This document shows, one piece after another, positions 31,163 to 41,477 of a stretch of DNA of 64,000 nucleotides. Both the position numbers and the translations under genes were made by a program. The stretch spans positions 1 through 64,000 of the forward strand of contig NZ_CAJPVH010000007.1 in NCBI RefSeq assembly GCF_905397395.1. The letters run 5' to 3'. Source of the DNA: Cupriavidus campinensis (lineage in GTDB: Bacteria > Pseudomonadota > Gammaproteobacteria > Burkholderiales > Burkholderiaceae). Each line of letters opens with the position of its first letter. Position 1 is the stretch's first letter. The notes under the pieces were generated by a model, which was not told the DNA's origin, did no database searches, and worked only from the letters and a program-made list of their open reading frames with translations.

Positions 31163-33942
31163 ACGGAGTGTTTGCTCTCCGCCAGCGCCTTGAGCCGGTA
31201 CAGCGCGTCGAGTGCGTCGCGCGGCGTCAGGCTGTCCGGGTCGATGTCGGCCAGCGCGTCGAGCGCCTCCAGGGCGGCTGCATTGACCGCCGAGTGCGCG
31301 GCGCGTCCTTCCCCATCCGCTGCATCCTGGTCTGGCGGCGCAGCGGGCGCGGCGAACAGGTCTAGCTGCGGCGTGGGCGTGGCATCGGCGGATTGCTGTT
31401 CCAGCCAGGCCAGATGCTTGCGCGCGGCACGGATCACGGGCTGCGGCACCCCGGCCAGCTGAGCCACCTGCAAGCCATAGCTCTGGCTCGCCGGTCCGTC
31501 CTGCACGGCGTGCAGGAATACGATGCCGTCGCCGTGTTCCACGGCGGACAGATGCACGTTGGCCGCCTGCGCGAACTCCTGCGGCAGCTGCGTCAGCTCG
31601 AAATAGTGTGTGGCAAACAGCGTATGGCTGCGGTTGTGCGAGAGCAGGTGACGGGCGATGGCCCAGGCCAGCGCCAGCCCGTCGAACGTCGAGGTGCCCC
31701 GGCCGATCTCATCCATCAGCACCAGGCTGGACGGCGTGGCGTGGTGCAGGATCCCGGCCGCCTCGGTCATTTCCACCATGAACGTGGAGCGGCCACCGGC
31801 CAGATCATCCGCCGCGCCGATCCGCGTGAAGATGCGGTCGACCGGGCCGATCACGGCGCGCCGCGCCGGCACCCAGGCACCCACGCACGCCAGCAGCACG
31901 ATCAGTGCGGTCTGGCGCATGAACGTCGACTTACCGCCCATGTTCGGGCCGGTGATCAGCAGGAGTTTGCGCGCCTCGGTCAACTGGCAATCGTTGGGGA
32001 TGAATTCGGTCGAATCGGCGGCCAACTGGCCCTCGACCACCGGGTGGCGGCCCTGCACGATGTCGATCACGTTCTCGCTCACGCGCTCGGGCTGGACCCA
32101 GTCGAGCGTGCGGGCCCGTTCGGCAAGCGCCGCCAGGACATCGAGCCGACCCAGCGCGCCGGCCACGCGCTGCAAGGCGGCGATATGGGGCAGCAGGGCC
32201 TGTAGCAGCGCCTCGTAGAGAATCTTTTCACGTGCCAGTGCGCGGTCCTGTGCGGACAGCGCCTTGTCCTCGAAGGACTTCAGCTCCGGCGTGATATAGC
32301 GCTCGGCGTTCTTGAGCGTCTGGCGCCGGCGGTAGTCGTCGGGCACTTTGTCCGCCTGGCCATTCGTTACCTCTATATAGAAGCCATGCACGCGGTTGTA
32401 TTCCACGCGCAGGTTGGCGATGCCCGTACGCGAGCGCTCGCGTGCCTCAAGGTCGATCAGGAACTGGCCACAGTTCTCGGAAATGTCTCGTAGTTCGTCC
32501 AGATCGGCATCGTAGCCGCGTGCGATCACGCCACCATCGCGCAGCACCGTGGACGGCTCCTCGGCGACGGCGCGCACCAGCAGGTCAAGGCAGTCCTCGG
32601 GAATTTCCAGGTCGTCGAGGGTCTGCGCCAGCAGCGGGGCGTCGTCGGCCAGCGTCACGGTGGCGCGCACGTCGGGCAGCGCGCGCAGGGTGTCGCGCAG
32701 CGACGACAGGTCGCGGGGCCGTGCGGTCAGCAGGGCGAGGCGCGACGTGATGCGCTCGACGTCAGCCAGCCGGCGCAGGTTGGCACGCAGTGCATCCGGG
32801 TCCTGGGCGATCAGCGCGCCGATGGCCTGCTGGCGCGCACGCGGCAGCGCGGGGTCGCGCAACGGGTGATGAAGCCAGTGGCGCAGCGCCCGGCTGCCCA
32901 TCGCCGTGGCGCAGGTGTCCAGCAGCGAGAACAGCGTCGGCGACTCGCCGCCGCGCAGCGTTTCCGTCAGCTCCAGGTTGCGTCGCGTGGCCGAATCGAG
33001 GCCGACAAATTCCGACTCCCGCTCGACGGTCACGCCCTGCACGTGACGCAGCGACTGGCCCTGGGTGGCCGCCGCGTAGTTCAGCAGCGCGCCGGCCGCG
33101 CCCAACGCCGCGCCGAGTCCCGCGCAGCCGAACGGCTCCAGGCTCGCCACGCCGATCTGCTCGCGCAGCCGGCGCGTGCCGGCGTCCTGGTCGAAATGCC
33201 ATTCCGGCAGCCGCGTCCGCGCGCAGGTCAGCGCCGGCAGGTCGATGCCATCGGCAAACAGCAGTTCGGCGGGGCGGATCCGTTCGAGTTCGCGGCCCAG
33301 TTGCGCCGCCTCGCACTCCATCAGCCGCAACTCGCCGCTGGCGAGGTTCAGCCAGGCGAGGCCGGTCTTGCTGATGCCGCGCCGCGTGGTCTGCTGGTGC
33401 ACTGCCATCAGGAACGTGTCGACCTTGTCCGGCAGCAGCGCGGCGTCGGTCAGCGTGCCGGGGGTGACGATGCGGACCACCTTGCGCTCCACCGGGCCCT
33501 TGCTCGCGGCCGGATCGCCGATCTGCTCGCAGATCGCCACCGACTCGCCCAGCTTGACGAGCTTGATCAGGTACTGGTCGACCGAATGGAACGGGATGCC
33601 GGCCATGCGGATCGGCACGCCGCCGGACTGTCCGCGCGACGTCAGCGTGATGTCCAGCAGCCGCGCGGCCTTCTCGGCGTCGTCATGGAACAGCTCGTAG
33701 AAGTCGCCCATCCGATAGAACAGCAGCGTGTCCGGATGATCCGCCTTGATGCGGAGGTACTGCTGCATCATCGGCGTGTGCTTCTCGGGTGCGCCGCGCT
33801 TCGCGGCGGACTTGGTGTCCGGCGCGGCGGTGGTGTCTCCAGGCGCCGCCTCGGCGGACGTCTCTGGCGTGGCAGGCACGTCAGGGATGGGGCCGAGGGC
33901 GTCCCCGGCATCACGATCGGCGGAAAGGGCTTCTACGGACAT
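31159..33942 (-). CDS. mutS: DNA mismatch repair protein MutS
   Basis: A 927-residue mismatch sensor. [11 protein letters not shown] carries the Phe-x-Glu mismatch probe at residues 81-83, the Walker A is [13 protein letters not shown] and the Walker [17 protein letters not shown], with [10 protein letters not shown] downstream. The N-terminus is about 45 residues longer than in E. coli because of an Asp/Ala/Pro/Thr-rich leader. Start 33942 has AGGA close by; an in-frame ATG at 33963 is possible. Cytoplasmic; partner mutL is not in the window. Confidence 0.97.
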   Translation of the reverse strand: MSVEALSADRDAGDALGPIPDVPATPETSAEAAPGDTTAAPDTKSAAKRGAPEKHTPMMQQYLRIKADHPDTLLFYRMGDFYELFHDDAEKAARLLDITLTSRGQSGGVPIRMAGIPFHSVDQYLIKLVKLGESVAICEQIGDPAASKGPVERKVVRIVTPGTLTDAALLPDKVDTFLMAVHQQTTRRGISKTGLAWLNLASGELRLMECEAAQLGRELERIRPAELLFADGIDLPALTCARTRLPEWHFDQDAGTRRLREQIGVASLEPFGCAGLGAALGAAGALLNYAAATQGQSLRHVQGVTVERESEFVGLDSATRRNLELTETLRGGESPTLFSLLDTCATAMGSRALRHWLHHPLRDPALPRARQQAIGALIAQDPDALRANLRRLADVERITSRLALLTARPRDLSSLRDTLRALPDVRATVTLADDAPLLAQTLDDLEIPEDCLDLLVRAVAEEPSTVLRDGGVIARGYDADLDELRDISENCGQFLIDLEARERSRTGIANLRVEYNRVHGFYIEVTNGQADKVPDDYRRRQTLKNAERYITPELKSFEDKALSAQDRALAREKILYEALLQALLPHIAALQRVAGALGRLDVLAALAERARTLDWVQPERVSENVIDIVQGRHPVVEGQLAADSTEFIPNDCQLTEARKLLLITGPNMGGKSTFMRQTALIVLLACVGAWVPARRAVIGPVDRIFTRIGAADDLAGGRSTFMVEMTEAAGILHHATPSSLVLMDEIGRGTSTFDGLALAWAIARHLLSHNRSHTLFATHYFELTQLPQEFAQAANVHLSAVEHGDGIVFLHAVQDGPASQSYGLQVAQLAGVPQPVIRAARKHLAWLEQQSADATPTPQLDLFAAPAAPPDQDAADGEGRAAHSAVNAAALEALDALADIDPDSLTPRDALDALYRLKALAESKHSV

Positions 33943-34123
33943 GCATTCCTCTCGGGCGGCCACGGGCGGCCGCCGGTATATCGATTGCCGTCAGGCGGAT
34001 TGCCTCCGCCACGGCACAAAGCGGCATTTTACTGCCTGCCCGTGCCCGCACCTTGAGGCAAATTCTGAAAATGCGTGAGAAATGTTCTCAGCGCTGGCCT
34101 TCTTGTCGGAAATCACGCCGCGC

Positions 34124-34420
34124 TCAGCGCGGCAGCATCCGGTGCGTGTGCGCATAGGCGCGCAGGATCTCGTTGATGCGCGTCTGCCAGCCGTCGCCGG
34201 TGGCTTTGAACGCCTCCACCACGTCTCGGTCCGCGCGCATGTTCAGCGTGACCTTGCGGGCCTCCGGCGGCAGGGCGGGGCGCCCGCGGCGCGGGGCCGG
34301 GCGCAGTTGCTCCAGCTGCGCGTCGGTCAGCGGCGGGTTGTCGGGGTCGCTGAGCGCGCCTTGCGTGATCGCGGCGTCCTCGGCATCGTCAGGAATGTGG
34401 ATCGTTTGCTTTGTCGACAT
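34124..34420 (-). CDS. brnA: BrnA-type antitoxin
   Basis: A 98-residue antitoxin with the BrnA layout: an acidic N-terminal segment (ITQGALSDPDNPPLTDAQLEQLRP), then a ribbon-helix-helix DNA-binding domain (ALPPEARKVTLNMRADRDVVEAFKATGDGWQTRINEILRAY). It neutralises BrnT and autorepresses the operon. Its start overlaps the toxin gene's 3' end by 32 bases, as expected for a coupled toxin-antitoxin pair. Confidence 0.87.
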   Translation of the reverse strand: MSTKQTIHIPDDAEDAAITQGALSDPDNPPLTDAQLEQLRPAPRRGRPALPPEARKVTLNMRADRDVVEAFKATGDGWQTRINEILRAYAHTHRMLPR

Positions 34421-34724
34421 GGTTCAAGACCTCACGGCGGTTTGCCCTGCGCAGGCTGATCACCCGCATCACATTGCCGCGCATCGTGTAGACCATCACG
34501 TAGACCCGTGGACCAATCGGCCCCACCACAATCGTGCGGGCCTCGTTGTAGTCGTGGCGGGTGTCGTTGATGAACTGCGCGGCGTCCAGGTCGAGCATCG
34601 CTGCCACTTCCAGCGACACGCCGTGCTTGAAACGGTTGGCGAGATCCTTGGCGGCATCGAACTCGATCGAGACGGAATTAGTGTATGGACAACAATGAAA
34701 GGGGTCAACATATTTTTTGCCCAT
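34389..34724 (-). CDS. brnT: BrnT-type RNase toxin
   Basis: A 111-residue toxin as read from ATG 34724. The BrnT core begins at VSIEFDAAKDLANRFKHGVSLEVAAML and contains RTIVVGPIGPRVYVMVYTMRGNVMRVISLRRANRREV, matching the family's RelE-like fold. The 20 residues before that core (MGKKYVDPFHCCPYTNSVSI) are not typical, and a good promoter lies inside their coding sequence, so the true start is unclear. The gene precedes and overlaps brnA. Confidence 0.82.
   Translation of the reverse strand: MGKKYVDPFHCCPYTNSVSIEFDAAKDLANRFKHGVSLEVAAMLDLDAAQFINDTRHDYNEARTIVVGPIGPRVYVMVYTMRGNVMRVISLRRANRREVLNHVDKANDPHS
34680..34708 (-). promoter_or_regulatory. Promoter of brnTA (-35 and -10)
   Basis: On the minus strand, TTGACC (34708-34703) and TACACT (34685-34680) are separated by exactly 17 bases, close to sigma-70 consensus. 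It falls within the first codons of the ORF from ATG 34724, which would make that start untenable if the promoter is used. Confidence 0.6.
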
Positions 34725-34841
34725 GCATAAAATTTGAGAGTTGTCTGGTGCAGCTCATCGTAGGAGCAGGGCTACCCAGGGTCTTTGGGACGATTCTGAA
34801 AAAATGCCGGCGCGCCTGACGAGAATTGTCAGGCGGCGGAT

Positions 34842-34903
34842 GTGTCACGCGGCAAACTGTCACCCAGACCGGTTTGATGAACGGAAACGCGCCAAATCCT
34901 GTC
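34842..34903 (+). promoter_or_regulatory. PilR-like (C/G)TGTC repeats upstream of the pilin gene
   Basis: GTGTC (34842-34846), CTGTC (34857-34861) and CTGTC (34899-34903) lie 20-85 bases upstream of the sigma-54-like promoter; a related TTGTC sits in the inverted repeat CCTGAC-N7-GTCAGG at 34815-34833. PilR in Pseudomonas recognises tandem (C/G)TGTC elements upstream of pilA. Assignment is by motif only. Confidence 0.45.
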
Positions 34904-34924
34904 ACTTTTTGGGGCTTTCGCGCC

Positions 34925-34940
34925 TGGCACGCAGTTTGGA
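34925..34940 (+). promoter_or_regulatory. Sigma-54-like promoter of the pilin gene
   Basis: TGGCACG-CAGT-TTGGA matches the sigma-54 consensus TGGCACG-N4-TTGCA except for GG instead of GC at -12. It is placed 36 bases before the pilin ATG, a normal position, and pilA genes are classically sigma-54 dependent. Confidence 0.6.
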
Positions 34941-34975
34941 TAGGGGTAGGCGACCAACCCTGCCGGAATCGCCTC

Positions 34976-35446
34976 ATGCCCAACCCTTCAACGGACACCA
35001 CCCGCCTGCTGCAGCGGCTGCGGCGGGGTTTTACGCTGATCGAAATGATGATCGTCGTGGCCGTCATCGGCATCCTTGCCGCGCTGGCGATACCGGCCTA
35101 CCAGCACTACATCGTCAAGACGCAGATTTCGCGCGGGTTCTGGGAGGCCTCGAACTACAAGACGGCGGTGGAGGAGCGCCTTCACAACGGCGTGTTCGTG
35201 TTCCCGGACCCGGCGGGCACGCTTGGTTATGTGCGCTCGACGCTGACGGCTGCAGACGACACCTTCGCGTTCAATGCCGATGGGTCGGGCGCGATCGTCG
35301 TGCTGCTCAATGGTGATGTCCATCCTGTGGTGCGTGGCGCGCGCATCACGGTGGGCCGGCTCACGAGCGGCGGATGGACCTGTGCCGTGCGCGGCGATGG
35401 CCTCACGTCGATGGTGCTGCCGCCTGGTTGCACGCTCGACGGTTAA
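34976..35446 (+). CDS. Type IV pilin, PilA-like
   Basis: A 156-residue prepilin. An 18-residue leader ends in RRG, cleaved before FTLIE (Phe19, Glu at +5), followed by the hydrophobic helix MMIVVAVIGILAALAIPAYQHY. Two C-terminal cysteines (GGWTC and PPGC) form the likely disulfide-bound D region. It would be processed by PilD and either assembled into a pilus or act as a minor pilin. No other pil genes lie in the window. Start 34976 follows a sigma-54-like promoter. Confidence 0.93.
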   Translation: MPNPSTDTTRLLQRLRRGFTLIEMMIVVAVIGILAALAIPAYQHYIVKTQISRGFWEASNYKTAVEERLHNGVFVFPDPAGTLGYVRSTLTAADDTFAFNADGSGAIVVLLNGDVHPVVRGARITVGRLTSGGWTCAVRGDGLTSMVLPPGCTLDG

Positions 35447-35452
35447 CGAAAA

Positions 35453-35475
35453 ACAGGCGCCTGGAGGCGCCTGTT
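35453..35475. terminator. Intrinsic terminator between pilin and suhB
   Basis: ACAGGCGCC pairs with GGCGCCTGT around a TGGA tetraloop. On the minus strand it is followed by a T run (GTTTTTCG), so it best serves suhB; on the + strand the U tract is weak. Confidence 0.7.
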
Positions 35476-35503
35476 GCAGGGAGAAGCGAGCCGCGTGGGT
35501 CGG

Positions 35504-36328
35504 TTAGATCGCGGCGGACGGCTTGGCGTTGTCCAGCGAGTATGGCGACAACAGCCGCACCATCTGCGCGAATGCCTTCGGGTTGCCGGCGAGCACTTCG
35601 CCCTGTTCCATCTGGCGCGACTCACCTGCGTAGTTGCCCACCAGGCCACCAGCCTCGGTGATCAGCAGCATGCCGGCGGCCATGTCCCACGGCTTCAGGC
35701 CGCGTTCGAAGAAGCCGTCCAGGCGGCCGCAGGCCACGTAGGCCAGGTCCAGCGCGGCGGCGCCCGGGCGACGCAGGCCGGCGCAGCTGCGCGTCATCAG
35801 CGCGAACATTTCGAGGTACTCGTCCATGCCTTCCAGGTCGCGGAAGGGGAAGCCGGTGCCGATCAGGCAGTCGGCCAGCTTGTCGCGGCGCGTCACGCGG
35901 ATGCGGCGGTTGTTCAGGAACGCGCCGGCGCCCTTGCTGGCCGTGAACAGTTCATCGCGCGTGGGGTCGTAGACCACGGCCTGCACGGGCACGCCCTTGT
36001 GCAGCTGGCCGATCGAGACCGCATACTGCGGGAAACCGTGGATGAAGTTGGTAGTGCCGTCGAGCGGGTCGATGACCCACGTGTATTCGGCTTCCGGATC
36101 GCCATCGACCCAGGACTGGCCGGACTCTTCCGCTAGAATGGCGTGCTCGGGATAGGCGGTGCGGATGATCTCGATGATCGCGGCTTCGGCGCTGCGATCC
36201 ACCTCGGTCACGAAATCGTTGTGTTGCTTGCGTGAAACGCGTACCAGATCGACGTCCATGGACGCGCGGTTGATGATGGAACCCGCCTTGCGGGCCGCCT
36301 TGACGGCGATATTGAGCATCGGATGCAT
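35504..36328 (-). CDS. suhB: Inositol monophosphatase family protein SuhB
   Basis: A 274-residue FIG-fold Mg2+ phosphatase. Motifs are [35 protein letters not shown] and [18 protein letters not shown], the last being the C-terminal metal motif. SuhB hydrolyses inositol-1-phosphate in vitro and also acts in rRNA antitermination in enterobacteria. Start 36328 gives [16 protein letters not shown], the family N-terminus. It is divergent from trmJ, as in many proteobacteria. Confidence 0.95.
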   Translation of the reverse strand: MHPMLNIAVKAARKAGSIINRASMDVDLVRVSRKQHNDFVTEVDRSAEAAIIEIIRTAYPEHAILAEESGQSWVDGDPEAEYTWVIDPLDGTTNFIHGFPQYAVSIGQLHKGVPVQAVVYDPTRDELFTASKGAGAFLNNRRIRVTRRDKLADCLIGTGFPFRDLEGMDEYLEMFALMTRSCAGLRRPGAAALDLAYVACGRLDGFFERGLKPWDMAAGMLLITEAGGLVGNYAGESRQMEQGEVLAGNPKAFAQMVRLLSPYSLDNAKPSAAI

Positions 36329-36542
36329 GAATCTCTCCAGGCGGCGGGGCAGGGGCGCGCACCGGCACGCCAGGCCTTGCGGCGGCGCGTGCGGGGGCCC
36401 AGGAACCGGCCGAACAACACAACGAATTGTAGAAGAACGAGGCACGCCGCCCGGACAACCGGCGCCGCACCCACAAATTTGAAGGCTGCATTGTATAGGA
36501 AGCCGGCCCACCGCACGAGCCCGGCTACCTGAACTCCACTGA

Positions 36543-37457
36543 ATGAACAAAGACTCCGCTCCGGAAACCGATAAGACCCTGCCAGCCGGGCCGATGCCTG
36601 AAAGTGATGCATTGACCATTTTTAACCGTGTCCGCGTGGTGCTCGTCGAAACCAGCCACCCCGGCAATGTCGGATCGGTCGCGCGGGCGATGAAGACCAT
36701 GGGCTTTGGCGCCGGGGCCTGCAGCCTTGTGCTGGTGAGCCCGCGTGAGCCGGATGTGCTGCATCACCCGGATGCCGTGGCGATGGCCAGTGGCGCCGAC
36801 GATGTGCTCGCTGGCGCACAAATTGTTCCGGATATTGAAACCGCGCTGGCTGGCGCGGCCTATACCGTGGCGATGACCGCCCGCCAGCGCGAATTCGGCC
36901 CGCCGCGCCTGCTGCCGCGCGACGCTGCGGCGCGCGGGTATGACGTGCTGGCTGCGGCACCCGATGCCGTGATCGCCTTCGTGTTCGGCAACGAGCGTTA
37001 TGGCCTGCCCAACGACGCGGTGGAGCGCTGTGCCGCCGTGACGCACATTCCGGCGAATCCGGCCTACGCCTCGCTGAATCTTGCGCAGGCGGTCCAGCTC
37101 ATCACCTATGAGATGCGCCTGGCGCTGCTGGCGGCGCCCGAGGCCCGCCCGGACGCCTCGCGCGATATCGGCTATGCTGGGGAGCCCGCCACGGCCGAGC
37201 AGATCGAATCGATGTTCGGCCACCTCCGGGCGGGCCTGGCGGCCATCGGCTTTCTCGATCCGACCAATCCGCGCAAGCTGATGCCGCGTCTGCGGCGCCT
37301 GTTCGCGCGGGCGGGGCTGGAGCGCGAGGAGGTCAATATCCTGCGTGGCATTGCCAAACGGATGATGATCGCGGCGGGGGACAAATCGGACAAGATCGAA
37401 ACGTCCCAAACGTCCCCAACGTCCCAAACGCCCGGCGAGACTGACAAGGAACGGTAA
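36543..37457 (+). CDS. trmJ: tRNA (cytidine/uridine-2'-O-)-methyltransferase TrmJ
   Basis: A 304-residue SPOUT-class methyltransferase that modifies the 2'-O of residue 32 in the anticodon loop. The N-terminal half has [26 protein letters not shown] and the knot motifs [17 protein letters not shown] and [22 protein letters not shown]. The C-terminal Gln/Ser/Thr-rich tail ([17 protein letters not shown]) is repetitive and lineage specific. The downstream cysE gene faces the same way after 250 bases. Confidence 0.93.
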   Translation: MNKDSAPETDKTLPAGPMPESDALTIFNRVRVVLVETSHPGNVGSVARAMKTMGFGAGACSLVLVSPREPDVLHHPDAVAMASGADDVLAGAQIVPDIETALAGAAYTVAMTARQREFGPPRLLPRDAAARGYDVLAAAPDAVIAFVFGNERYGLPNDAVERCAAVTHIPANPAYASLNLAQAVQLITYEMRLALLAAPEARPDASRDIGYAGEPATAEQIESMFGHLRAGLAAIGFLDPTNPRKLMPRLRRLFARAGLEREEVNILRGIAKRMMIAAGDKSDKIETSQTSPTSQTPGETDKER

Positions 37458-37707
37458 GACTGTGACGACGATCGCGGCAGTGTTTTTCCCTGCATCCCCG
37501 GTGGCCTCGCCGGCACGATGTTGAACCCAGGCCCCGCGCAAAGTCCCTGACGACGTCGGGGGCGGCGCCCGTGGCCGGGCGGCAGGCTCACAAATCTCTT
37601 ACACTCCCTGCTCGCGCGCCTGGACGTCCCCCGAGTCCTGTCCCTTGATACCAAAAAAAGCGCTCCGGCCGAACACGGCGCCGGCGGCCGCTCACGACAC
37701 GATAAAG

Positions 37708-38451
37708 ATGTTCACTCGCCTGAAGGAAGATATCGACACGATCATGCTGCGCGATCCCGCCGCGCGCAGCCGTCTGGAAGTGCTGACCTGCTATCCCGGG
37801 CTGCACGCCGTGATATTCCACCGCGTGGCCAACTGGTGCTGGCGCGGCGGCCTGCACTGGCTGGGCCGGTGGATCTCGCACTGGTCGCGCTTTTTTACCG
37901 GCATCGAGATCCATCCGGCGGTCAAGCTGGGCCGGCGGGTGTTTATCGATCACGGCATGGGCGTGGTGATTGGCGAGACTGCCGAGATTGGCGACGACTG
38001 CACGATCTACCAGGGCGTGACGCTGGGCGGCACCTCACTGTACAAGGGCCAGAAGCGGCATCCGACGCTGGGCGCGGGCGTGGTGGTCAGCGCCGGGGCC
38101 AAGGTGCTGGGTGGGTTCGTCGTGGGCGATGGCGCGCGCGTGGGCTCGAACGCCGTGGTGCTGAAGCCGGTGCCGCCGGGCGCCACGGCCGTGGGTATTC
38201 CCGCACGCATCATCATGCCCGACGCGCCGGCGCAGCAGCAGGGCGCCAGGCAGGAGTTCTCGGCCTACGGCATCACGCCGAACGCGGATGACCCGGTGTC
38301 GCTGGCACTCAAGAGCCTGATCGATAATGCTGCCAAGCAGCATGACCGCATCGAGGCGGTGCTGGCCGCGCTCGACCGCCTTGGCGAGCATCTCGAAAAC
38401 ACGCCCAACGACCGCTTCGACGCGAGCGAACTGCGCAAGATGATGAAGTAG
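37708..38451 (+). CDS. cysE: Serine O-acetyltransferase
   Basis: It acetylates serine with acetyl-CoA, the first step to cysteine. The 247-residue protein has the short N-terminal form ([20 protein letters not shown]) found in many non-enteric bacteria, then hexapeptide repeats with [42 protein letters not shown], including the catalytic His. The C-terminal ~60 residues extend beyond the usual tail. ATG 37708 was chosen because upstream codons do not look like the family. Confidence 0.95.
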   Translation: MFTRLKEDIDTIMLRDPAARSRLEVLTCYPGLHAVIFHRVANWCWRGGLHWLGRWISHWSRFFTGIEIHPAVKLGRRVFIDHGMGVVIGETAEIGDDCTIYQGVTLGGTSLYKGQKRHPTLGAGVVVSAGAKVLGGFVVGDGARVGSNAVVLKPVPPGATAVGIPARIIMPDAPAQQQGARQEFSAYGITPNADDPVSLALKSLIDNAAKQHDRIEAVLAALDRLGEHLENTPNDRFDASELRKMMK

Positions 38452-38481
38452 GCGAGGGTGCCTCGGTCGAACTAGTTCGAA

Positions 38482-39285
38482 TTAGTCGACTTGGGGCAGT
38501 ACCGTGAAGCCATCCGCGCCCAGCTGCAGCACGGCCGCGCGCGGATGGCGGCCGTCGAGATCCCAGTCGGTCAGCACCCAGCGCACGGTCTCGCCGTGGG
38601 CATGGCGAGCGGGCCGGTGGGTATGGCCGTGGATGAGCGTGGTGGCGCCGTGGGCGTCCAGCAGCGCGGCGACGGCGGCGGGCGTGGCATCGCCGTAGGT
38701 GGGCGGGGTGGCGGCCGGATTGGCCAGTTGCCGTGCGCGGCCTGCTTCGCTGTCCGCGCGCAGCCGTTGCGCCACGGCCATGCGCGCCGAGAGCGGCAGC
38801 GCCAGGAACAGCCGCTGCACCCAGCGCTTGCGCGTCCAGTGGCGAAAGCGCATGTAGCGCGCGTCATCGGTGCAGAGCATGTCGCCGTGGCTCAGCACCA
38901 CGCGCTGCCCGGCACATTCGATCAGCGTGGGATCTGGCAGCAGCGTGGCGCCGGCCGCAGCCGCGAAGCGCGTGCCGATCAGGAAATCGCGGTTGCCGTG
39001 CATCAGGTACACGGGCACGCCGGCGTCGGCCAGGCGCCGCAATGACGCGGCCACATCGGCGGCGAACGGCGAGGCCGTTTCTTCGTCGCCGACCCAGAAT
39101 TCAAAGAAATCGCCAAGGATGAACAGCGCGCGCGCATCTTGCGCGGCGCGGTCCAGCACGCGCCGGAACGCGGCCAGCGTGCGGGGCATGCCCGGCGTGA
39201 GATGGAGGTCGGAAATGAACCACGCCGGCGCCGGCACCTGCAAGGGCAGGGGCGCGGCCGCCGGCGGGCGGGGCGTGGCGATCAT
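38482..39285 (-). CDS. lpxH: UDP-2,3-diacylglucosamine hydrolase
   Basis: It cleaves UDP-2,3-diacylglucosamine to lipid X in lipid A synthesis, at the membrane. The 267-residue metallophosphoesterase shows FISDLHLTPG, ILGDFFEFWVGDE, LMHGNRDFLIG, LSHGDMLCTDD and HGHTHRPARH, giving all calcineurin-like metal motifs. It is longer than E. coli LpxH (240) by an Ala/Pro-rich N-terminus. Two cyclophilin genes lie upstream on the same strand, the usual betaproteobacterial arrangement. Confidence 0.94.
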   Translation of the reverse strand: MIATPRPPAAAPLPLQVPAPAWFISDLHLTPGMPRTLAAFRRVLDRAAQDARALFILGDFFEFWVGDEETASPFAADVAASLRRLADAGVPVYLMHGNRDFLIGTRFAAAAGATLLPDPTLIECAGQRVVLSHGDMLCTDDARYMRFRHWTRKRWVQRLFLALPLSARMAVAQRLRADSEAGRARQLANPAATPPTYGDATPAAVAALLDAHGATTLIHGHTHRPARHAHGETVRWVLTDWDLDGRHPRAAVLQLGADGFTVLPQVD

Positions 39286-39355
39286 GCGCGTCGAGGGTTC
39301 GGGATCATGCCGCCAGCTGAGGGCTTCAATTGCAACAGGACTGGTGCAAAGACGC

Positions 39356-39856
39356 TTATTCGACCACGACGGCCTTTTCGATCACCACGTCATCCACCGG
39401 TACATCCTGGTGGAAGCCCGAGCTGCCCGTGCGCACGGCCTTGATCTGGTCGACCACTTCGGTGCCTTCCACGACCTTGCCGAACACGGCGTAGCCGAAG
39501 CCTTGCGGCGTGGGCGAGCTGAAGTTCAGGAAGTCATTGTCCACCACGTTGATGAAGAACTGGGCCGTGGCCGAGTGCGGGGCGTTGGTGCGGGCCATTG
39601 CCACGGTGTACTTGTCGTTCTTCAGGCCATTGCCGGCTTCGTTCTCGATCGGCGCGTCGGTGTCCTTCTGCTTCATGCCGGGTTCGAAACCGCCGCCCTG
39701 GATCATGAAGTTCTTGATCACGCGGTGGAAAACCGTGTTGTCGTAGTGGCCCTTGCGCACGTACGACAGGAAGTTTTCGACCGATTTCGGCGCCTTTTCG
39801 GCGTCGAGTTCGATGGTGATGACACCCTGGTTGGTGTGCAGTTGTACCTTGGACAT
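39356..39856 (-). CDS. ppiB: Cytoplasmic peptidyl-prolyl cis-trans isomerase (cyclophilin)
   Basis: A 166-residue cyclophilin without signal peptide ([18 protein letters not shown]). The active-site residues are in [19 protein letters not shown] (catalytic Arg) and [22 protein letters not shown]. It lies 39 bases downstream of the periplasmic paralogue and upstream of lpxH. Confidence 0.95.
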   Translation of the reverse strand: MSKVQLHTNQGVITIELDAEKAPKSVENFLSYVRKGHYDNTVFHRVIKNFMIQGGGFEPGMKQKDTDAPIENEAGNGLKNDKYTVAMARTNAPHSATAQFFINVVDNDFLNFSSPTPQGFGYAVFGKVVEGTEVVDQIKAVRTGSSGFHQDVPVDDVVIEKAVVVE

Positions 39857-39895
39857 GGCGTTACCTCTGTTCTGTGGCGGTTGGTGTTCGGGGTG

Positions 39896-40498
39896 TTACT
39901 TGACGACAGTGACCGATTCGATCACAACCGGCGCGGCCGGCACGTTGCGCATGGCGCCGTAGGCCGTGGTGGGCACCGACTTGATCTTGTCGATCGTGTC
40001 CATGCCTTCCACCACCTTGCCGAAGACGGCGTAGCCGTTGCCATCGGGCTGCGGGTAGTCGAGGTTCGGATTATCCACCACATTGACAAAGAACTGCGCG
40101 GTGGCCGAGTTCGGGTTGGACGTGCGGGCCATGGCCACGGTGCCGGCCTTGTTCTTCAGGCCGTTCTGCGATTCGAGCGGAATCGGCGCGCGCGTCGGCT
40201 TCTCTTTCATGTCGCGGTCGAAGCCGCCGCCCTGGACCATGAAGCCGCTGATCACGCGGTGGAAGATCGTGCCGGCGTAGAAGCCGCTTTTCACGTATTC
40301 CATGAAATTGGCGACGGTCTTGGGCGCGGCGTCCGGGTACACCTCGAGGGTGAACTTGCCGGCGCTCGTGACGAACTGCACGCGCTCGGTCTTGGGCGTG
40401 GCGGCGGCCGGGCTGGCGCCCTGGGCCATCGCGGCCAGTGGAGACAGGGCGGCGGCGGCCATCAGGCCAGCCAGGACGATGCGGCGGGAAACGGTCAT
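39896..40498 (-). CDS. ppiA: Periplasmic cyclophilin
   Basis: A 200-residue cyclophilin with an N-terminal signal (RRIVLAGLMAAAALSPLAAMA). The mature domain has IFHRVISGFMVQGGGFDRDM and NSATAQFFVNVVDNPNLDYP, the same active-site pattern as the cytoplasmic copy. It assists folding of exported proteins. Start 40498 is favoured over 40543 because it places the signal peptide at the N-terminus. Confidence 0.94.
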   Translation of the reverse strand: MTVSRRIVLAGLMAAAALSPLAAMAQGASPAAATPKTERVQFVTSAGKFTLEVYPDAAPKTVANFMEYVKSGFYAGTIFHRVISGFMVQGGGFDRDMKEKPTRAPIPLESQNGLKNKAGTVAMARTSNPNSATAQFFVNVVDNPNLDYPQPDGNGYAVFGKVVEGMDTIDKIKSVPTTAYGAMRNVPAAPVVIESVTVVK

Positions 40499-40594
40499 GT
40501 TCTGGACTCCGTGAGGCAGGATAAGGGGCTGGCGGCGCTTCACGATCGTTCGGAAACGGTCGGGGGCACCCGCAAGCCTGCTAGGGATGGATGA

Positions 40595-41299
40595 TCAGTG
40601 TGCCGCCGGGGCACTGGCCGGCGCGGGTTTGGCGGACGGCGTGCCGGCGCCGCCGGACGGGGCGGGCGCGGCGGCGGCCGGGCGTACCTGCTGCAGCGCA
40701 GCGGCAGCGCGGGTGTCCTTGGGATTGCGTTTCACGGCCTGGCTGTAGGCCTGTTCGGCCAGCCGGCGGTACACATCGCCCAGATTGCTGTAGGCGATGG
40801 CGTAGTCGGGGCGCGCATCCAGCGCGGCCAGCAGTTCGGCCTCGGCGCGCTTCAGGTCGCCGCGCTTGGCGTAGAGCAGGGCGAGGTTGTTGTGCGGCTC
40901 GGGCAGTTCGGGGAAGTCCTGGGCCATTTCCGAGAAAGCCTTGATGGCGTCGTCCTCGCGCCCGGCCTGGGCCAGGGACCACGCACGCTGGAAGCGCGCC
41001 TGCGCATTGCGCGGGTTCGCGGCCAGCACGCGGTCGAAGTCCTGCACGGCGTCGTCGTAGCGCTTGTCCTTGACGGCTTTTTCCGCCGGGACCATGCCGG
41101 GGTCCGCCGAGCGCGGGCCGCTGCCGGGGGCCGGCGGCGGCGTCAGCGACATCGGGCCGCTCTGCGCAAGCGCCGGGGCGGCGAGCAGGGCGCCGGCCAT
41201 GGCCAGTACGCCCGCCACGGCGCGGAAGGGGCCGGCACGGCGGCCGGCGGCAGGGGCGGGGCAGGAAGGCATGGTCGGGGTGGGCAGAAGCAGGCTCAT
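40595..41299 (-). CDS. Exported TPR-repeat protein
   Basis: A 234-residue protein with a hydrophobic signal (AVAGVLAMAGALLAAPALAQ) and four tetratricopeptide repeats, at about 70-200 (KAVKDKRYDDAVQDFDRVLAANPRNAQA, then AWSLAQAGREDDAIKAFSEMAQDFPELPEP, NLALLYAKRGDLKRAEAELLAALDARPDYA). The Ala/Pro-rich C-terminus is probably disordered. TPR proteins usually bind partner peptides; the partner here is unknown. It heads the ppiA-ppiB-lpxH strand and is divergent from cysS. Confidence 0.85.
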   Translation of the reverse strand: MSLLLPTPTMPSCPAPAAGRRAGPFRAVAGVLAMAGALLAAPALAQSGPMSLTPPPAPGSGPRSADPGMVPAEKAVKDKRYDDAVQDFDRVLAANPRNAQARFQRAWSLAQAGREDDAIKAFSEMAQDFPELPEPHNNLALLYAKRGDLKRAEAELLAALDARPDYAIAYSNLGDVYRRLAEQAYSQAVKRNPKDTRAAAALQQVRPAAAAPAPSGGAGTPSAKPAPASAPAAH

Positions 41300-41477
41300 G
41301 TAAGGGCGGTCCGTTATACTCCGCGGCATTCTAGCAAAGCGGCAGGGCGTGCAGCACAGGCCGCAGGGCCTTCCGGTAAGATATGGGGCCCGCACGCCGT
41401 GGCCCGCATCCCGGGGCGCGTCTGCCAAACGGCGTCCCGCGGTGCCGGTGCGTCCTCCTTCACTCTTCGATCGCTTC

